From Porphyra umbilicalis (Eukaryota > Rhodophyta > Bangiophyceae > Bangiales > Bangiaceae), in contig KV918770.1 in the NCBI GenBank assembly GCA_002049455.2, positions 1 through 64,000 of the forward strand: 64,000 bases of DNA, written 5' to 3'. Below the pieces are notes generated by a model. It made no database searches, was not told where the DNA came from, and saw only the letters and a list, made by a program, of their open reading frames with translations. Made by a program: the position numbers and the translations under genes. This document shows, in pieces, positions 1 through 10,475 of this stretch. The stretch's first letter is position 1, and every line of letters starts with the position of its first letter.

Positions 1-2900
1 AAGGGGGAGAGAGCCGGAGGCGACCTTAGTGGGAGGGGGGGGCAAGCCACTGCCACCGGGGGTGGGGGGAGGGGGAGAGTGCGGCCGACATTTCATCTCC
101 AATGATGGGAAATGGGGGGGGATGAGGGCAGACGACAGATGTGCAGAGGGGGGGGAGGAGGGTGACCGGCACATAGGAGGGGGGGGGGGGGGTGTAAGTG
201 GTAGACAGGAGTGGAGGGTGGAGGTAGGGGTGTGAGCGGCCGATAGGGCGACTCGCACAGACGGGGAAACCGCGCGTGGATGGCCTGCACGGTAACGACA
301 AGACCATCATAGAGTTCGTAATGACGGTGGTGGAAGAGGCTGGCGACGGCGGCGGCGTGGCAGCATCTGCCGGTAGGTGGCGACGGACCGGGCACCCGCA
401 ACGGGTGCAGGTGACTGTGGGATGCGGCTTCGTGGGACTGTCGTGTGGCCTTTTACCTGATACAAACTAGTCTAGCGACAGATGGCGGGCCGTCCAGCAA
501 CATCTCCACCCCCCCCCCCCCCCAGTTCTTTGCCGAGGTCCACACCAGCGCTGGCCGCCGCACTGCAGGCGCTTCGCACCCACCTCATTCCAACAGCAGT
601 GAACTCCCGAACCGCCACCCCTCCAACACCCGAAGGCCATCGGCCATGAACGCCGCTGGCGACACCCCCGCCATACTCCCCTCACGTCCTCCACTCGCTG
701 CACAGTGAAAAGGCCTTGTGAGCAGAGCTGAAGTCCGCGCAGCAGGCCCGTTGCCACCCCCATGCCCCCGCAGTCGTGAACTCCCCCACCCCCACGTCTC
801 CCAAACCTTAAAGCCATTTACCACGAGCGGCACCAACCACAACCCCCCCCCACCCACCCTTCTCATCTACCCGCCTCGCTGGCAGGAAGTGGACAGCGAG
901 GGCTGGGTGAAGAACAGCACCAGACCGGTGGAAGTCTCCCCCAACCCCTGTTCCTCCCCTCGAGCGCTGGACTGACGCTACTGATACCCCCCCCACTGTG
1001 CCCCTTCTCCCTCGACCGCCGCACCAGCTCGTTTTGCCGCTAGATGGCACTGTGCCCCCATTGTGCCACGACATACTGGGCCCTACCACGCGGCACAGAA
1101 TACAGAGGGGTTGCCAGGCGTCGCCCCCACTGCCCCCCAGGAATCGAAGGCTGTCGGCCGCAGGCGGCACCGGCTGCACTTCCCCCCCTCCTCCCCCCAG
1201 CTTTCCCCCCTCGTTGGCCACCACAGCACTGGCTGCCGCGCCGCTGTCTCTGTGCCCCCCCCGCGCCTCCACAGGCGGAGACCGTGCCACGCAGAACACA
1301 AGGGGCGCGAGTCGTCGCCCCCTCTGTACACGAGGGACAAAAACCCGACAGAAACACCAGCCAGCGTTGGTCGTAACACAACCTTCTATCGCCCGCGCCG
1401 AACAAGGTTCTAGCTCATCAGCGGCGAGTGTCCCCCGTCCGCCCCCCCGTCACCGACGAGGGGAGACGGCCCCTACAGCATGTTCGATCGGTCACGCCTG
1501 TGTTGCCACTTGTAAGCCCCGCGACGCCCTCTCCACCCCCCCCGCAAAAGACGGTGACCAGAAGCAGACAAAAGTTTAGTGGACTGATAAACAGCTGGGG
1601 TGCTCTTTTCTGACGCCTACCTCCTCCACCCCGCCGTGCCCCAGTAGCCCGGCTGCGGCACTGCCACTTCCCAGCCTCGACGTGGCGCGGACAACCCCCG
1701 CCGCTGTCCCCCCCTCTTTGAAGACATTCTCCGTCTCCCCCCCCCCCGTCGACGGCACTCTCACCCTCCCGGTGCTCTTCATCCTGCCCCAGTCATCATG
1801 TCGCCCGCCGTTGAGGGCGGGCTGGTTCCCGCGGCTGGTGTCTGCCGTCGCTTGCTGCTCGGCGGGAGCGTTCATGGCGCTGGTGGCGTTTGCGACCGGA
1901 ACGCGGCGTCAGACGTGGAGCTGCGCGACGGGCAGGCGGGTCCGGCGTGGGGTTGGTGGGAGGCAAAGTGGGGGGAAGAGCTAACAGACGCGGGTGCCGG
2001 CGATGAACGATGCACGGCGGCGGCGGGGTCAGTGCGTGCAGACGACCAGTTGATGGTGAGGTGGCTATTTACCCTCACCGCGATTGGTCCGCCAGCAAGG
2101 CACCGAGGCGCGTCCCTCGGTCACTCCGCTCCGCCCGCTGCGCCTCTCCAGGGACGTTCCCTCGCCCCGCTTGCTCCGCCTGCCCAAGGCCGTCCCGTGC
2201 TTTGTCCCACCCCTCACCCCCGCGCGTCCGCCGCACACACGGACGCGGCGCCCAGCGGGCATCCGCCCCAATTCCGCCGTGCGCCGCCTCCCTCCACGGC
2301 CGTCGCCGAGCGGCAAGACCGCCCGACACGAACTCCACACAGCTCCCCCCACGGGGACCCCCGCGGACCATCCCCGCGCGCCGCCGCGTCCGCCAGGCCG
2401 CTACACCCACACCGCTGCCAATGGACCGTCGGCGGACAGGCGGTCGTGGGCGGCCGTACGCAGCACCGTGACGCGCCGCTCGCGCGACGCGCTCGTCCCC
2501 CCCGGCCCCCCCCCCAATGCCGCTCGCTAGCGGCCGCGGGCGGCGCGGGACCCATTCTGGAAAGGATGGCGCCACGGCGCGCGGCGAAGCGCGCGCCGCG
2601 CGTGGGCGGCTGCGCCGGGGGATCAAGTGGGCGTCGGGCGCGCGTGCGGTGCCGCGCGCCGCCGGTGGGCGTAATGCGCAGGAGGGCATGCCGCCGCCAT
2701 CCCGCTCGCCGCGCGGTGGCAGCACGGGCGTGGCCGCGCCGCCCGTCGCGAGTGTGCCCCTGCGCGTAAACGCCACGGCGGGTGGGCGGCGCGGCGTTCA
2801 GGATCTTGGACGCTATGTCTTAAGGCAACCCTGGCGGGCGAGGGCGCAGGTCGACTGGAGCCGGCCGGGGCGCCACGCCGCGTCAGCTATGTGGAACGTG
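1..2900. other. Low-complexity G-rich then C-rich block, no supported gene
   Basis: Positions 1-470 are strongly G-rich on the plus strand, with runs of 6-12 G. From about 480 to 1800 the skew reverses, with many runs of 6-14 C. From 1800 to 2900 the DNA is CpG-rich and balanced. Long ORFs exist in several frames on both strands at once, as expected from a stop-poor GC-rich composition. None shows a recognisable domain or a plausible composition, so I call no gene. The G runs could form quadruplexes on the plus strand and the C runs on the minus strand. Confidence 0.5.
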
Positions 2901-3009
2901 ACGCCGTGCCGCACTCAATGGCACGATGAAAATAATAATTTGAACTTACGATTGGCATAGCTGGGCCGCTTCAAATACATGTAGACCCCCTTCGATCCTT
3001 CTCTTGGCG

Positions 3010-3125
3010 ACGCCTTGCTGACGCCCTTCTGCGTTGGGGCGTCAAGGGCGCATGACGCCCAAATGACGCCCTGGTGACGCCCTTAACGACGCCCTCAAAA
3101 ACGCCCTGGGCGTTCTGAGCAACCC
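3010..3125. repeat. Short interspersed GACGCCC repeats
   Basis: The heptamer GACGCCC or its complement recurs about nine times in 115 bp. An imperfect inverted repeat, TTGGGGCGTCA facing TGACGCCCAA, lies at about 3033-3061. It could be the end of an old transposon or a simple expansion; no partner end was found. Confidence 0.4.
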
Positions 3126-4164
3126 TACTCTGAGCACGCCGTAACCGAAAATTTTCGCGAGAGCTGTCGGTCCGCTTTAGAGAGGAGTGGTCCAGATCGA
3201 TAATTTCTCGTTTCTGAATGATATTCCCTGGCCTTTAGGACAGGGTGCTCTCAAAGTGTAGTGATGCACACATATACTTAGATCACGGGACTTGATCTCC
3301 GTTTCAGAGGTGGCAGTCTGCATTCGTGTCCTCAGGGATCTGAGGGCGTGTCGATGTTGGAAGGGTCGCGATGACGCTAAAAGCGAATAGAGTTACGTGG
3401 CTGAGAAGGACTGTCCTGCCACAAGGGTCACAGGGCCCGGACGGTGCCTGCCCCCCTACCAGAGCAGACCCACCAGTGTCGCATTCCACAAATATCGGAG
3501 CCACGTGTCTAACGTGGCTAAACGTGGCAGCGTATGCAGAAAGCATCACACACAGCAATCCGTTCTATGCGGATCCGTCCACAAACGGACGGTATCGACT
3601 TGTAAAACCGATAATATTCCACGATAAGTCCTTTCGAATGAAAATAATCAGGGTACATAGGCCTTTCGTAATCTGGGGCCCCGGTCTCCATAGAGGGCCT
3701 CGATGTGGGCGTCGAGGCCATATTTCGAACGGATCCGAACCAATTTAGAGCCAATCTCATCGCTGGCACGACGTGCTGGAGGACTCGGACGACCGCTGCG
3801 GTCACCACGTGTAGCCCCAATGATCCCGAATGATCGCATCTCGTTCTTGTCCGGAAGCGAGGGACGTCGTAGGCGGCGTGATTGTGCGGGAAACGTTGCC
3901 GCAGCACACGCGCAGGGGATTGAGGGCCTACAGGCGATCTGAAACGGCCGTAAGGACCTGCGAATGCTCGACCTCGAGAGTGAGCCACGCTGTTCAAATG
4001 TATTGACACCACCTCGCGCGTGCCCAGGCTCAGAAAACGAGAAGTGGAAGAGTCACGGCCGAGGAGGAGTGGAAGGAGAGTCATGGCCCGAGTCGAGCGC
4101 ACACAACGACCCACGTGGCTCGCTCACAGCCATGCAGCGCTTGTTCCCACGATGTACACTGGAC
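3126..4164. other. No recognisable gene
   Basis: This stretch has less extreme composition than its surroundings. The longest frame is a minus-strand ORF at 3518-4114 (198 codons) with no recognisable domain and no compositional support. I see no RNA gene or repeat. Confidence 0.35.
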
Positions 4165-4345
4165 TAAGGCCCCGTCAGGGCCCACGGGGCCAACAAGGGT
4201 GGGAGCTCGCATAATCGGGCCGGACCCGCACTCGCGGGCCTGATTGGAGGAGATACACTGTGAGGTGGCCCCGTCAGGCGTGGTCGGGCTGGTGTCGCCG
4301 GGCTGCGCCCGCATAAACGGGCCTGATTTGAGAGAGGGGGTGGGG
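4165..4345 (+). repeat. Candidate left end of a PIF/Harbinger element
   Basis: A TAA at 4165-4167 precedes GGCCCCGT at 4168, which pairs with ACGGGGCC ending at 4191. The decamer GGCCCCGTCA recurs near 4265, and cgcataa-cgggcc motifs recur at about 4211 and 4311. PIF/Harbinger elements are known for 3-bp TWA target duplications, GG-starting termini and subterminal repeats, so this could be the 5' terminus of the element carrying the transposase at 4542. I did not find a matching right end. Confidence 0.35.
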
Positions 4346-4541
4346 GCCGCGCCACTGCCCTCTCGATTTCGTCACCCGTAGCCCAGCCGACGGTCGCGAC
4401 CGCACCCTCTCCCCACCGCGCCCACCGTCGTGGCGACCGCTCCCGACCACCGTCGTCGTGCCCCCCACGTGCATTCGCACCGTCGTGCTCACCGTCTTCT
4501 TCCCCCTGTTCTTTTTGTGGCCCATACCGGGCCCGCTCCCC

Positions 4542-6071
4542 ATGGATGCTGTGGCGGCTGCCGATGGCTCATTTTACGACAATTTGGACGTGGCCGTGGT
4601 GCTTGGCCATGGGGCTGGCCTGCGCATCCGGAGGGCGCTGCTGACCGTGCGCGGGCGAGTGGAGAAGCTCCCGTTTGGTGGTTCTCGCCCTGGCCGACGG
4701 CCGAACCGGGACCGCAACTTTGACCTGGGCGCGCACTCTATCATACGTGACTACTTTGGGGTTGGCGGGGAGCCGCCTGTCTACAGCGAGCGAGATTTTG
4801 AGAAGCGCAATCGCATGCCGCGAGCAATTTTCAAGTGGGTCTTCACGGCCGTGCGCAATGAGCCGTGGTGGCGACGCTCGATTAACGCGACTGGGCGGCT
4901 GCAGTCGTACCCCATCCAGAAGCTGCTGGCGGCGTTGCGGGTGTTGGGCTACGGGGAGCCGTTCGACCGTCCCGACGAGTACTTTCGCCTGTTGCCGTCT
5001 ACCTTCGCGGAGGCAACCCGGCGCCTCACCAACCTCATCGTCGACAAGTGGGAGGCGACGTACCTGCGCCGCCCGACCGAAGACGAACTCAAGCACATCC
5101 TCACCCGCAACGCGGCCCGTGGCATGCCGGGCTGTATCGGTTCTATTTACTGCACCCACTGGCAGTAGCTCAAGTGTCCCAAGGCTCTGGCCGGCCAGTA
5201 CCATGACCGCAAGGGTAAGCGCTCCGTGGTGGTTGAGAGCATCTGCGATGAGCACACGTACATCTGGCACTTTTTTATTGGGGCTTCTGGGAGCTACAAC
5301 GACATGAATGTGCTGGCGTGTTCACCCCTGATGCTTGACGTGAACGCGGGTGTGTGGCCGCCGCGGAACATCAACTATACACTGAACGGCCGTACCCGTC
5401 GCTTGCTTTATTACACGGCCGACCAAGGATATCCCCGGTATGCTTTGTTTGCAATGACCCACCCCAACCCGGTCACCCCCAAGCGGCGCGTGTACAACCG
5501 GCTGCAGCAAGCTGTCCGGAAAGACGCTGAGCGATTGTACGCCGTCATGCCGTCGCGCTTCAACATCATTCTACGACCAGCACGCTTCACGACGGTATTG
5601 CGGATGATCAACACCGGAAAGGCGGTGGCAATCTTGCACAACATGGCCATTGAGTGCACGCGGAGCGAAATTTTGGCCCAACGGTGCATCGACGCGGCTG
5701 CAGAGGTGCGACAAGCTGTTGCTGATCTCCAAGGGAAGCGCCAAGGACCGGGCAACGAGAAGTCGGAATGTGGGAGTCGTCAAGGATGTCCTGCTGCTGC
5801 TCGCGCTGCAAGTGAGCGCCAACCGGCGTTCTTTATTGACAATGGACCAAGGGGCCCAGGTGTCTGGGGGCCACCGCAGCCCGCGGAGCATGAGGCCCAA
5901 GACGATATGGTGGAGACCGGCACCGAGCAAGACGTGGTACCTGGCTCCCTGAGGCACACAGACGGGGCCGAGTGCGAGGCCAAGGACCGCGACGCTCACT
6001 TCGCGTTGCTCCACGACCTCTCGGAGCACATCTTTGCGGACAGGGGCCGTCTACTGTTGCCCTACTGTTGA
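4542..6071 (+). pseudogene. PIF/Harbinger-type DDE transposase (plant_tran / DDE_4 family), inactivated
   Basis: The translation follows the plant-type Harbinger transposase family closely. An N-terminal region contains RDYFGVGGEPPVYSERDF and a YLRRPTEDELKHIL segment. The DDE core follows: GSIYCTHW for the usual GSIDCMHW, IWHFFIGASGSYNDMNVL, YYTADQGYP with the second Asp, and RKDAERLYAV with the Glu, then an HDLSEHIF tail. The ATG at 4542 is chosen because the 28 codons upstream in frame are hydrophobic and unlike the family. Two lesions make it dead: the first catalytic Asp is Tyr (5148-5150), and an in-frame TAG lies at 5166-5168 where the family has Trp (TGG to TAG). There is no frameshift. 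The Myb/SANT-like gene at 7154-9028 points toward it and may be its ORF1 partner. Confidence 0.85.
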
Positions 6072-7150
6072 TTTTGGCCAGCATTCCGGGGGCGTGTGTA
6101 GCGCGCGGCATACAACAAATGGTTTTTTTTTCCCCGCTAGGCAGGGGTTTTTTTTCCTTGACACACATGTCTTCATGTCTTGCCGTCGAGGGGATGACGC
6201 CGAGCGTGGGTGACCAGTCAATGATGGACAGGGTGACCGTGGCCACTGCGTTCGTCGGGGCCGCAGTGCGAGCGTCAGCCCAGTATGTTGCCCGCAACGC
6301 CAGCGTCAGCCCAGTGCGTTGGCCGCAAGGCGAGTGTGAGCATAGTGCGTTCGCCGCACCACGAATGAAAAATAATGATACAAGTCTCCCCAGACACTTG
6401 TCAAGATACCTGGATGAGACATTCGGACGGCCTTTGTGTGCTTTCGGCTTCGGGTTCCGGCCTTGTCTATTCCTCTGGGTGGTCCATGTGCCAGCAGCCA
6501 TTGTATGGTGGCCGACATTCTGACGTTGCCTGGCGTGGCCTTCATCATTTCTTAAGCCTCAGCTTAGCGCACTAGCCAGCCCCAACAACCCCTACGTCGC
6601 CCTACACCACATGTGGCCCATTCGTGGCCGCCTTCACCTCACCCCTTCGCCTCCCTCTTCCTCCCTCTGCCCGCCTCGCCTTTGCCTATTTCTGCCTCGC
6701 TTGGCCTGGACCTTCGACACGACCCATATTTCTCAAAGAGTACTTCTGTCGGCTTTGTCGTGTAGATGTCGGCCTAAAGAGATAGGCCATTTGCTGTACA
6801 GCGCTTGACGCAAAGGAAAGGCATCATCACGCAATGAACATGCACAATGCAAAGTGGTGGAGCAGGATAATGGAGAACGAGACACGAAAGAAAAGAAAAA
6901 GCAAGTAGAAAATGCACAAGACACAAGTGATGCAGCGGATACCGCTGCCCGACACAAGGTGTCACGCTCAGTGTGTTGATGCGGCCGCGACACGCGGCCG
7001 TCCTCTTGCGCGGCGCCGATCTGAGGGCCTTACCTTGGTCGTACGTGGAGTAGTCAATCCACCTGGCCTGAGCCAAGGTCGTTGTTGAACGATGCCGTGG
7101 TCCCGGACGCGGTAGATGTCTTGGCGCGACCGCGTCGGCCTCGGCCAGCC
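6072..7150. other. Intergenic, one short direct repeat
   Basis: No gene is supported. Two adjacent copies of a roughly 30-bp unit beginning GCGTCAGCCCAGT lie at about 6271-6330, directly after the transposase. They could be part of the right subterminal region of the Harbinger element, but no terminal inverted repeat matching 4168 was found. Confidence 0.3.
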
Positions 7151-7153
7151 ACC

Positions 7154-9028
7154 TCAGCATCCAAGTCCTTGTCCATCAGGGGAACCATCATTGCCCACGC
7201 CGCCGCTGATCCCTTCGTCGGCGCTGCCTCTCGTCAGGGCGCCTGCCACCAGCGCGGCGGCCGCGTCAGCGGCCGCCTCGACAGAAGTGGTCGGCTCGAC
7301 CTGGGAGCCAACAGGTGTCGGTGGTGGCACTTGGTGGTGGTCGTCCCCCATGTCGTAGATCTCATCATCACTCTCGTTGTCGTAGGGAGAAGAACGCACC
7401 TGCTGAGAACGACGCGGCCGGCTGGACGTCGGTGGAGGAGGGGAGGCAGGCAAAGACAAAGAGGAAGTGGAAGAGGAGGAAGTCACATCAGCAAAGCGTA
7501 CCGTCCGCGTCCGCTTGCTCAATTGGCCGCGACCAGGGGCAGCACAGCGACCGCGTCCGCGGCCACGAACGGAAGCCCGACCACGGCCGCCACCACCGCG
7601 TGAGTTAGTAGCGTGCAAGTCCTCCTCTTCGTTGCCATTTAGATCACCTTGGAGCTCAGAACGTCCACGGCGGCGCCCGACGCCGCGGCTTGAACCACCA
7701 CGGCCACGATGTGGCGGCCCCTCAGAGGACACCTCGAAGTCCCCGCCGTCTTGTGGGCGGCGCTCGTCCTTGTCCTTGTCCTCGGCCTGCTGGACTCGCC
7801 GGCGCATCTCCAGCGCCCACCTTCTGCGACCGCACTCCGAGTTGACTGCCGTCGGAGTTGACCAAAACGCCAAAGCAGTGCGCTGCGCCGCCGAGTCGGC
7901 GAGCGACTCCAGGGCGGCCGTGCTGTCGGCCGCCTCGCTCATGAGATGAACCTCAGCTCTTGTTGCGGCCTTGGCGGCTTTACAGCCTATAGGCCGCTCT
8001 TGGAAAACGCTCTTCTTGCCACGGGAACAGGTGGAAGACAGCGGGGCGCTCCCGTCGCCATCGTCGTTGCCGTCGGTGGCAAGGTGAGCGTCCTCACCGT
8101 CGTCGTTGTTGCCGAGAGATAGTGGATCTAAGTCAGCAGCCTCGGCCTGTGAAGCGCCCGGCGCTGTCGAGTTGCGGTGCGCCGCCGTACCTGCCAGAGC
8201 CACGACCGTCGCCCCACCACCAAAGCGGTCAATCTCCTTCAGGATGCGCCAGTTGCTCAGTGGAGGGCACGGAAGGTTGTCAGACACAGAGAAGTTGAGC
8301 CCATCATAAGGGTTGAGGCCATTGTACTTGGCCTTGGCCGCGCCAATGAGCTGCTCCGGCGTTGGATGCCCCGTCATCTTGAGCCTTAGTACCGCCAAGT
8401 AGCACGCCTTGAAGCGATTGACGCCGGGGAAGATGCCGTACCTCATCTCCTTCATGATGGCCGGTGTTGAGCGTGCGCGCCGCCGCTGGACTTGGTTCAT
8501 GTCGTCTGGAAGACGGCGGCGGAAGCGGTCCGACACGTCCTTGTCAAAAGTCTCCAGGGTCTGGTCCACACCCACCTCCGAGTTCAACGCCACCTCCTTG
8601 TAGACGCAGGCGAGCACGTTACGCTCGGCCTCGATCCATGAAACACCGCGCGTGCCGCGGCCGCAGCCGCCGGCATTGGCACGGGGGTTATCCTGCTGCT
8701 GTCGCTCCTCCAAGAGGCCGCGAGATGCGGCGGCCTCGGCACGGAGCCTTGTCACTTCGGCACGCAGCCGCTCCTCCTCAGTCTCGAGCAACGACCCCTC
8801 CGGTCGCCGGGCAGCATGCCCGGCAAGCTCGCCGTCGCCCTCCGTCGTTGTCTGCTCGTCTCGCCCCGGTCGTGTTGAAAATCCCGCCGCCGACCTTGGT
8901 GACGCGGGCCGTGCGGGTGCCGCCACAACCGGTGCGATCTCGTCCGTCGGCGTCGGTTCTGCAACAGTATCCAGCGGTCCATCGTTGCAGGTGAAGTCGG
9001 CCGTGTGCTGGCCGTCCGCGTCGGCCAT
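7154..9028 (-). CDS. Myb/SANT-like (NAM-associated, GST-T3-like) DNA-binding protein
   Basis: About 624 residues from the ATG at 9026-9028. The frame stays open to 9385, but that part overlaps the upstream gene. Residues about 80-112 form a Glu/Arg/Ala heptad-rich coiled coil. Residues about 130-250 contain SWIEAERNVLACVYKEV, GVDQTLETFDKDVSDRF and a distal SNWRILKEI block. This is the pattern of the trihelix/Myb-like domain of plant 'glutathione transferase T3-like' and NAM-associated proteins, with aromatic anchors at regular spacing. The C-terminal third has acidic tracts and RG/RGG boxes (RGRGGSSRGVGRRRGR), suggesting nucleic-acid binding. Such proteins are often the ORF1 partner of PIF/Harbinger transposases, and the transposase at 4542-6071 lies convergently next to it, but co-membership is inference. 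It has no internal stop. The true start or an upstream exon is uncertain. Confidence 0.6.
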   Translation of the reverse strand: MADADGQHTADFTCNDGPLDTVAEPTPTDEIAPVVAAPARPASPRSAAGFSTRPGRDEQTTTEGDGELAGHAARRPEGSLLETEEERLRAEVTRLRAEAAASRGLLEERQQQDNPRANAGGCGRGTRGVSWIEAERNVLACVYKEVALNSEVGVDQTLETFDKDVSDRFRRRLPDDMNQVQRRRARSTPAIMKEMRYGIFPGVNRFKACYLAVLRLKMTGHPTPEQLIGAAKAKYNGLNPYDGLNFSVSDNLPCPPLSNWRILKEIDRFGGGATVVALAGTAAHRNSTAPGASQAEAADLDPLSLGNNDDGEDAHLATDGNDDGDGSAPLSSTCSRGKKSVFQERPIGCKAAKAATRAEVHLMSEAADSTAALESLADSAAQRTALAFWSTPTAVNSECGRRRWALEMRRRVQQAEDKDKDERRPQDGGDFEVSSEGPPHRGRGGSSRGVGRRRGRSELQGDLNGNEEEDLHATNSRGGGGRGRASVRGRGRGRCAAPGRGQLSKRTRTVRFADVTSSSSTSSLSLPASPPPPTSSRPRRSQQVRSSPYDNESDDEIYDMGDDHHQVPPPTPVGSQVEPTTSVEAAADAAAALVAGALTRGSADEGISGGVGNDGSPDGQGLGC

Positions 9029-9158
9029 GTGTTGGCCAGACGTTGAAGAGGAAGAAGTAGATTGCAATCGCCCTTGTTCTCGAGATTGGTTGCAGACGTC
9101 GACACGTGCAGCGCGGCCACAGTCACAGCGGCCGTCGCGAAAAAGTCGGCCAAGGCCT

Positions 9159-10049
9159 CTACTTGTCTTGAGGGAGAGGCAGTCGGCCCAACGCCTTAAG
9201 CTCCCACCAGACCGGCGGCTGGGGCAGATTGAGGTTGACCCAGAACTCCTCACGCCGGCCCTCGGCGTTAGGCAGCGTAAGACGGCGCTCCCAGCGCGGT
9301 GGCTTGGCTCGTGCGGCCTCCACCTCGGCCTCGCGCTGCTGGGCCAGTCGGTGCTGGTAGCCTTCCCAGTTGACGGTCTGCTCACGGCCCTTCTCGTCAG
9401 GGGGAATCCTGATCTCCTCCGGGGACGCCCAGGGGCAGGGGCACCACGGCGGGCACGTCACGTGCTCGCTGCCGACAGAAGCAGCGCACCGACACACAAA
9501 GCAAAAGCGGGGATGCGCACGCCGCTCCTCCGTGCGGCTATAAAACCCACGGTTCCCCTGCGGGATCCACGTCCACCCCCAGCCCGGTTGCGCGGCGGGC
9601 CGGACAGCCCACGGACACGAGCAGGTGCTAGGGCACATTGCAACGTTGGCACTCACCCGCTGCGACCGCTTACAAAGGGTGCAGATGCTCCGTAGCCCCC
9701 GCTGCAGCTGCGACTTTGAGATGGTAGGGGCCCGGGGCCCATACCGCGCGCGGGGAGTGTACGCCGGGGAGTCGCCTCGGGTGCGACTGCGAGTCGTCTG
9801 CATCTCGGCCACCCCAGGTCCAGTGTCAGACACCTCCGGCATCACCGCGGTAGCAGCAGGTCCCGCCGCACGACTCGGTGGTGAAGAAGCATCGTCACCG
9901 CCAGTGTCGGAGCAGGTCGGCATAGGGGATGTGGGGTGTGGGCACGTCGCCCCTGCTGTGTCACGAGGGGCTGGCGCCGACGCCTCCGGGGCTACGCGTG
10001 GCGGCGTCGGGGGCGGCGTCATACAGAAAGGAGGGGGGGGGGTAGCCAT
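9159..10049 (-). CDS. Hypothetical protein with duplicated CX2CX12CX3CXCPW motif
   Basis: An open frame of 296 codons. The first 110 residues are Pro/Ala/Thr-rich and probably disordered, so the start is uncertain. Two copies of one Cys pattern follow: CTLC...CPSTCSCPW and CFVC...CPPWCPCPW. In both, the spacing is exactly C-2-C-12-C-3-C-1-C-Pro-Trp, which suggests a duplicated zinc-binding fold that I do not recognise. The C-terminal 80 residues are basic and aromatic (VNWEGYQHRLAQQREAEVE, then a Trp-rich segment). The end overlaps the in-frame extension of the downstream Myb-like ORF in another frame, so the two may be exons of one gene. A donor-like GTAGAG sits at the stop codon. Confidence 0.5.
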   Translation of the reverse strand: MATPPPPFCMTPPPTPPRVAPEASAPAPRDTAGATCPHPTSPMPTCSDTGGDDASSPPSRAAGPAATAVMPEVSDTGPGVAEMQTTRSRTRGDSPAYTPRARYGPRAPTISKSQLQRGLRSICTLCKRSQRVSANVAMCPSTCSCPWAVRPAAQPGWGWTWIPQGNRGFYSRTEERRAHPRFCFVCRCAASVGSEHVTCPPWCPCPWASPEEIRIPPDEKGREQTVNWEGYQHRLAQQREAEVEAARAKPPRWERRLTLPNAEGRREEFWVNLNLPQPPVWWELKALGRLPLPQDK

Positions 10050-10314
10050 GTGGCCGGCTCGGGTTCAGTTCGGAAAGAGCCGTAGTGAGTTGGTGGCTCC
10101 GCCGTTCCGCAAAACCACAGCCACAGCGACAGGTACGTGGCTAGGTCGCTACCGCTCGCAGTGTAGACACGATGGGTGGTGAGGCCGGTGACGGCCTGGA
10201 AGTGACCGCGGTCAAAAAAAACGGTCGTCGCTCGCAAGCGGCCGACACAGAGGTAATGGCAGCGCAGCAGCTCGGCGGAGGTACATGAAAGCTCAAGGCC
10301 GCGTCCAGGCTTTC

Positions 10315-10475
10315 ACAAGCGTCAGGGCGCTGACGGCCCGCTGAAAGAGGCAGGGCGCTGACGACCCCCTGCAAGTGGTGGCACTCGGCAGGGCGCTGAC
10401 GGCGCCCTGCGACCGGCTTGGCGCAGACGGCGCCCTGCGACCGGCCTGGCGCAGATGGCGCCCTGCACGAGGCTT
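10315..10475. repeat. Imperfect tandem repeat built on CAGGGCGCTGACGGC
   Basis: About five imperfect units of roughly 30 bp. Each contains a near-palindromic core in which CAGGGCGC or GGCGCAGA faces GCGCCCTG. Unit spacing is irregular. There is no coding support in any single frame. Confidence 0.5.

Noticed and set aside
1798-2776. Long overlapping ORFs on both strands (323 and 233 codons)
   Set aside because: Open on both strands in a CpG-rich, stop-poor stretch; Arg/Pro/Ala composition typical of spurious frames, no domain.
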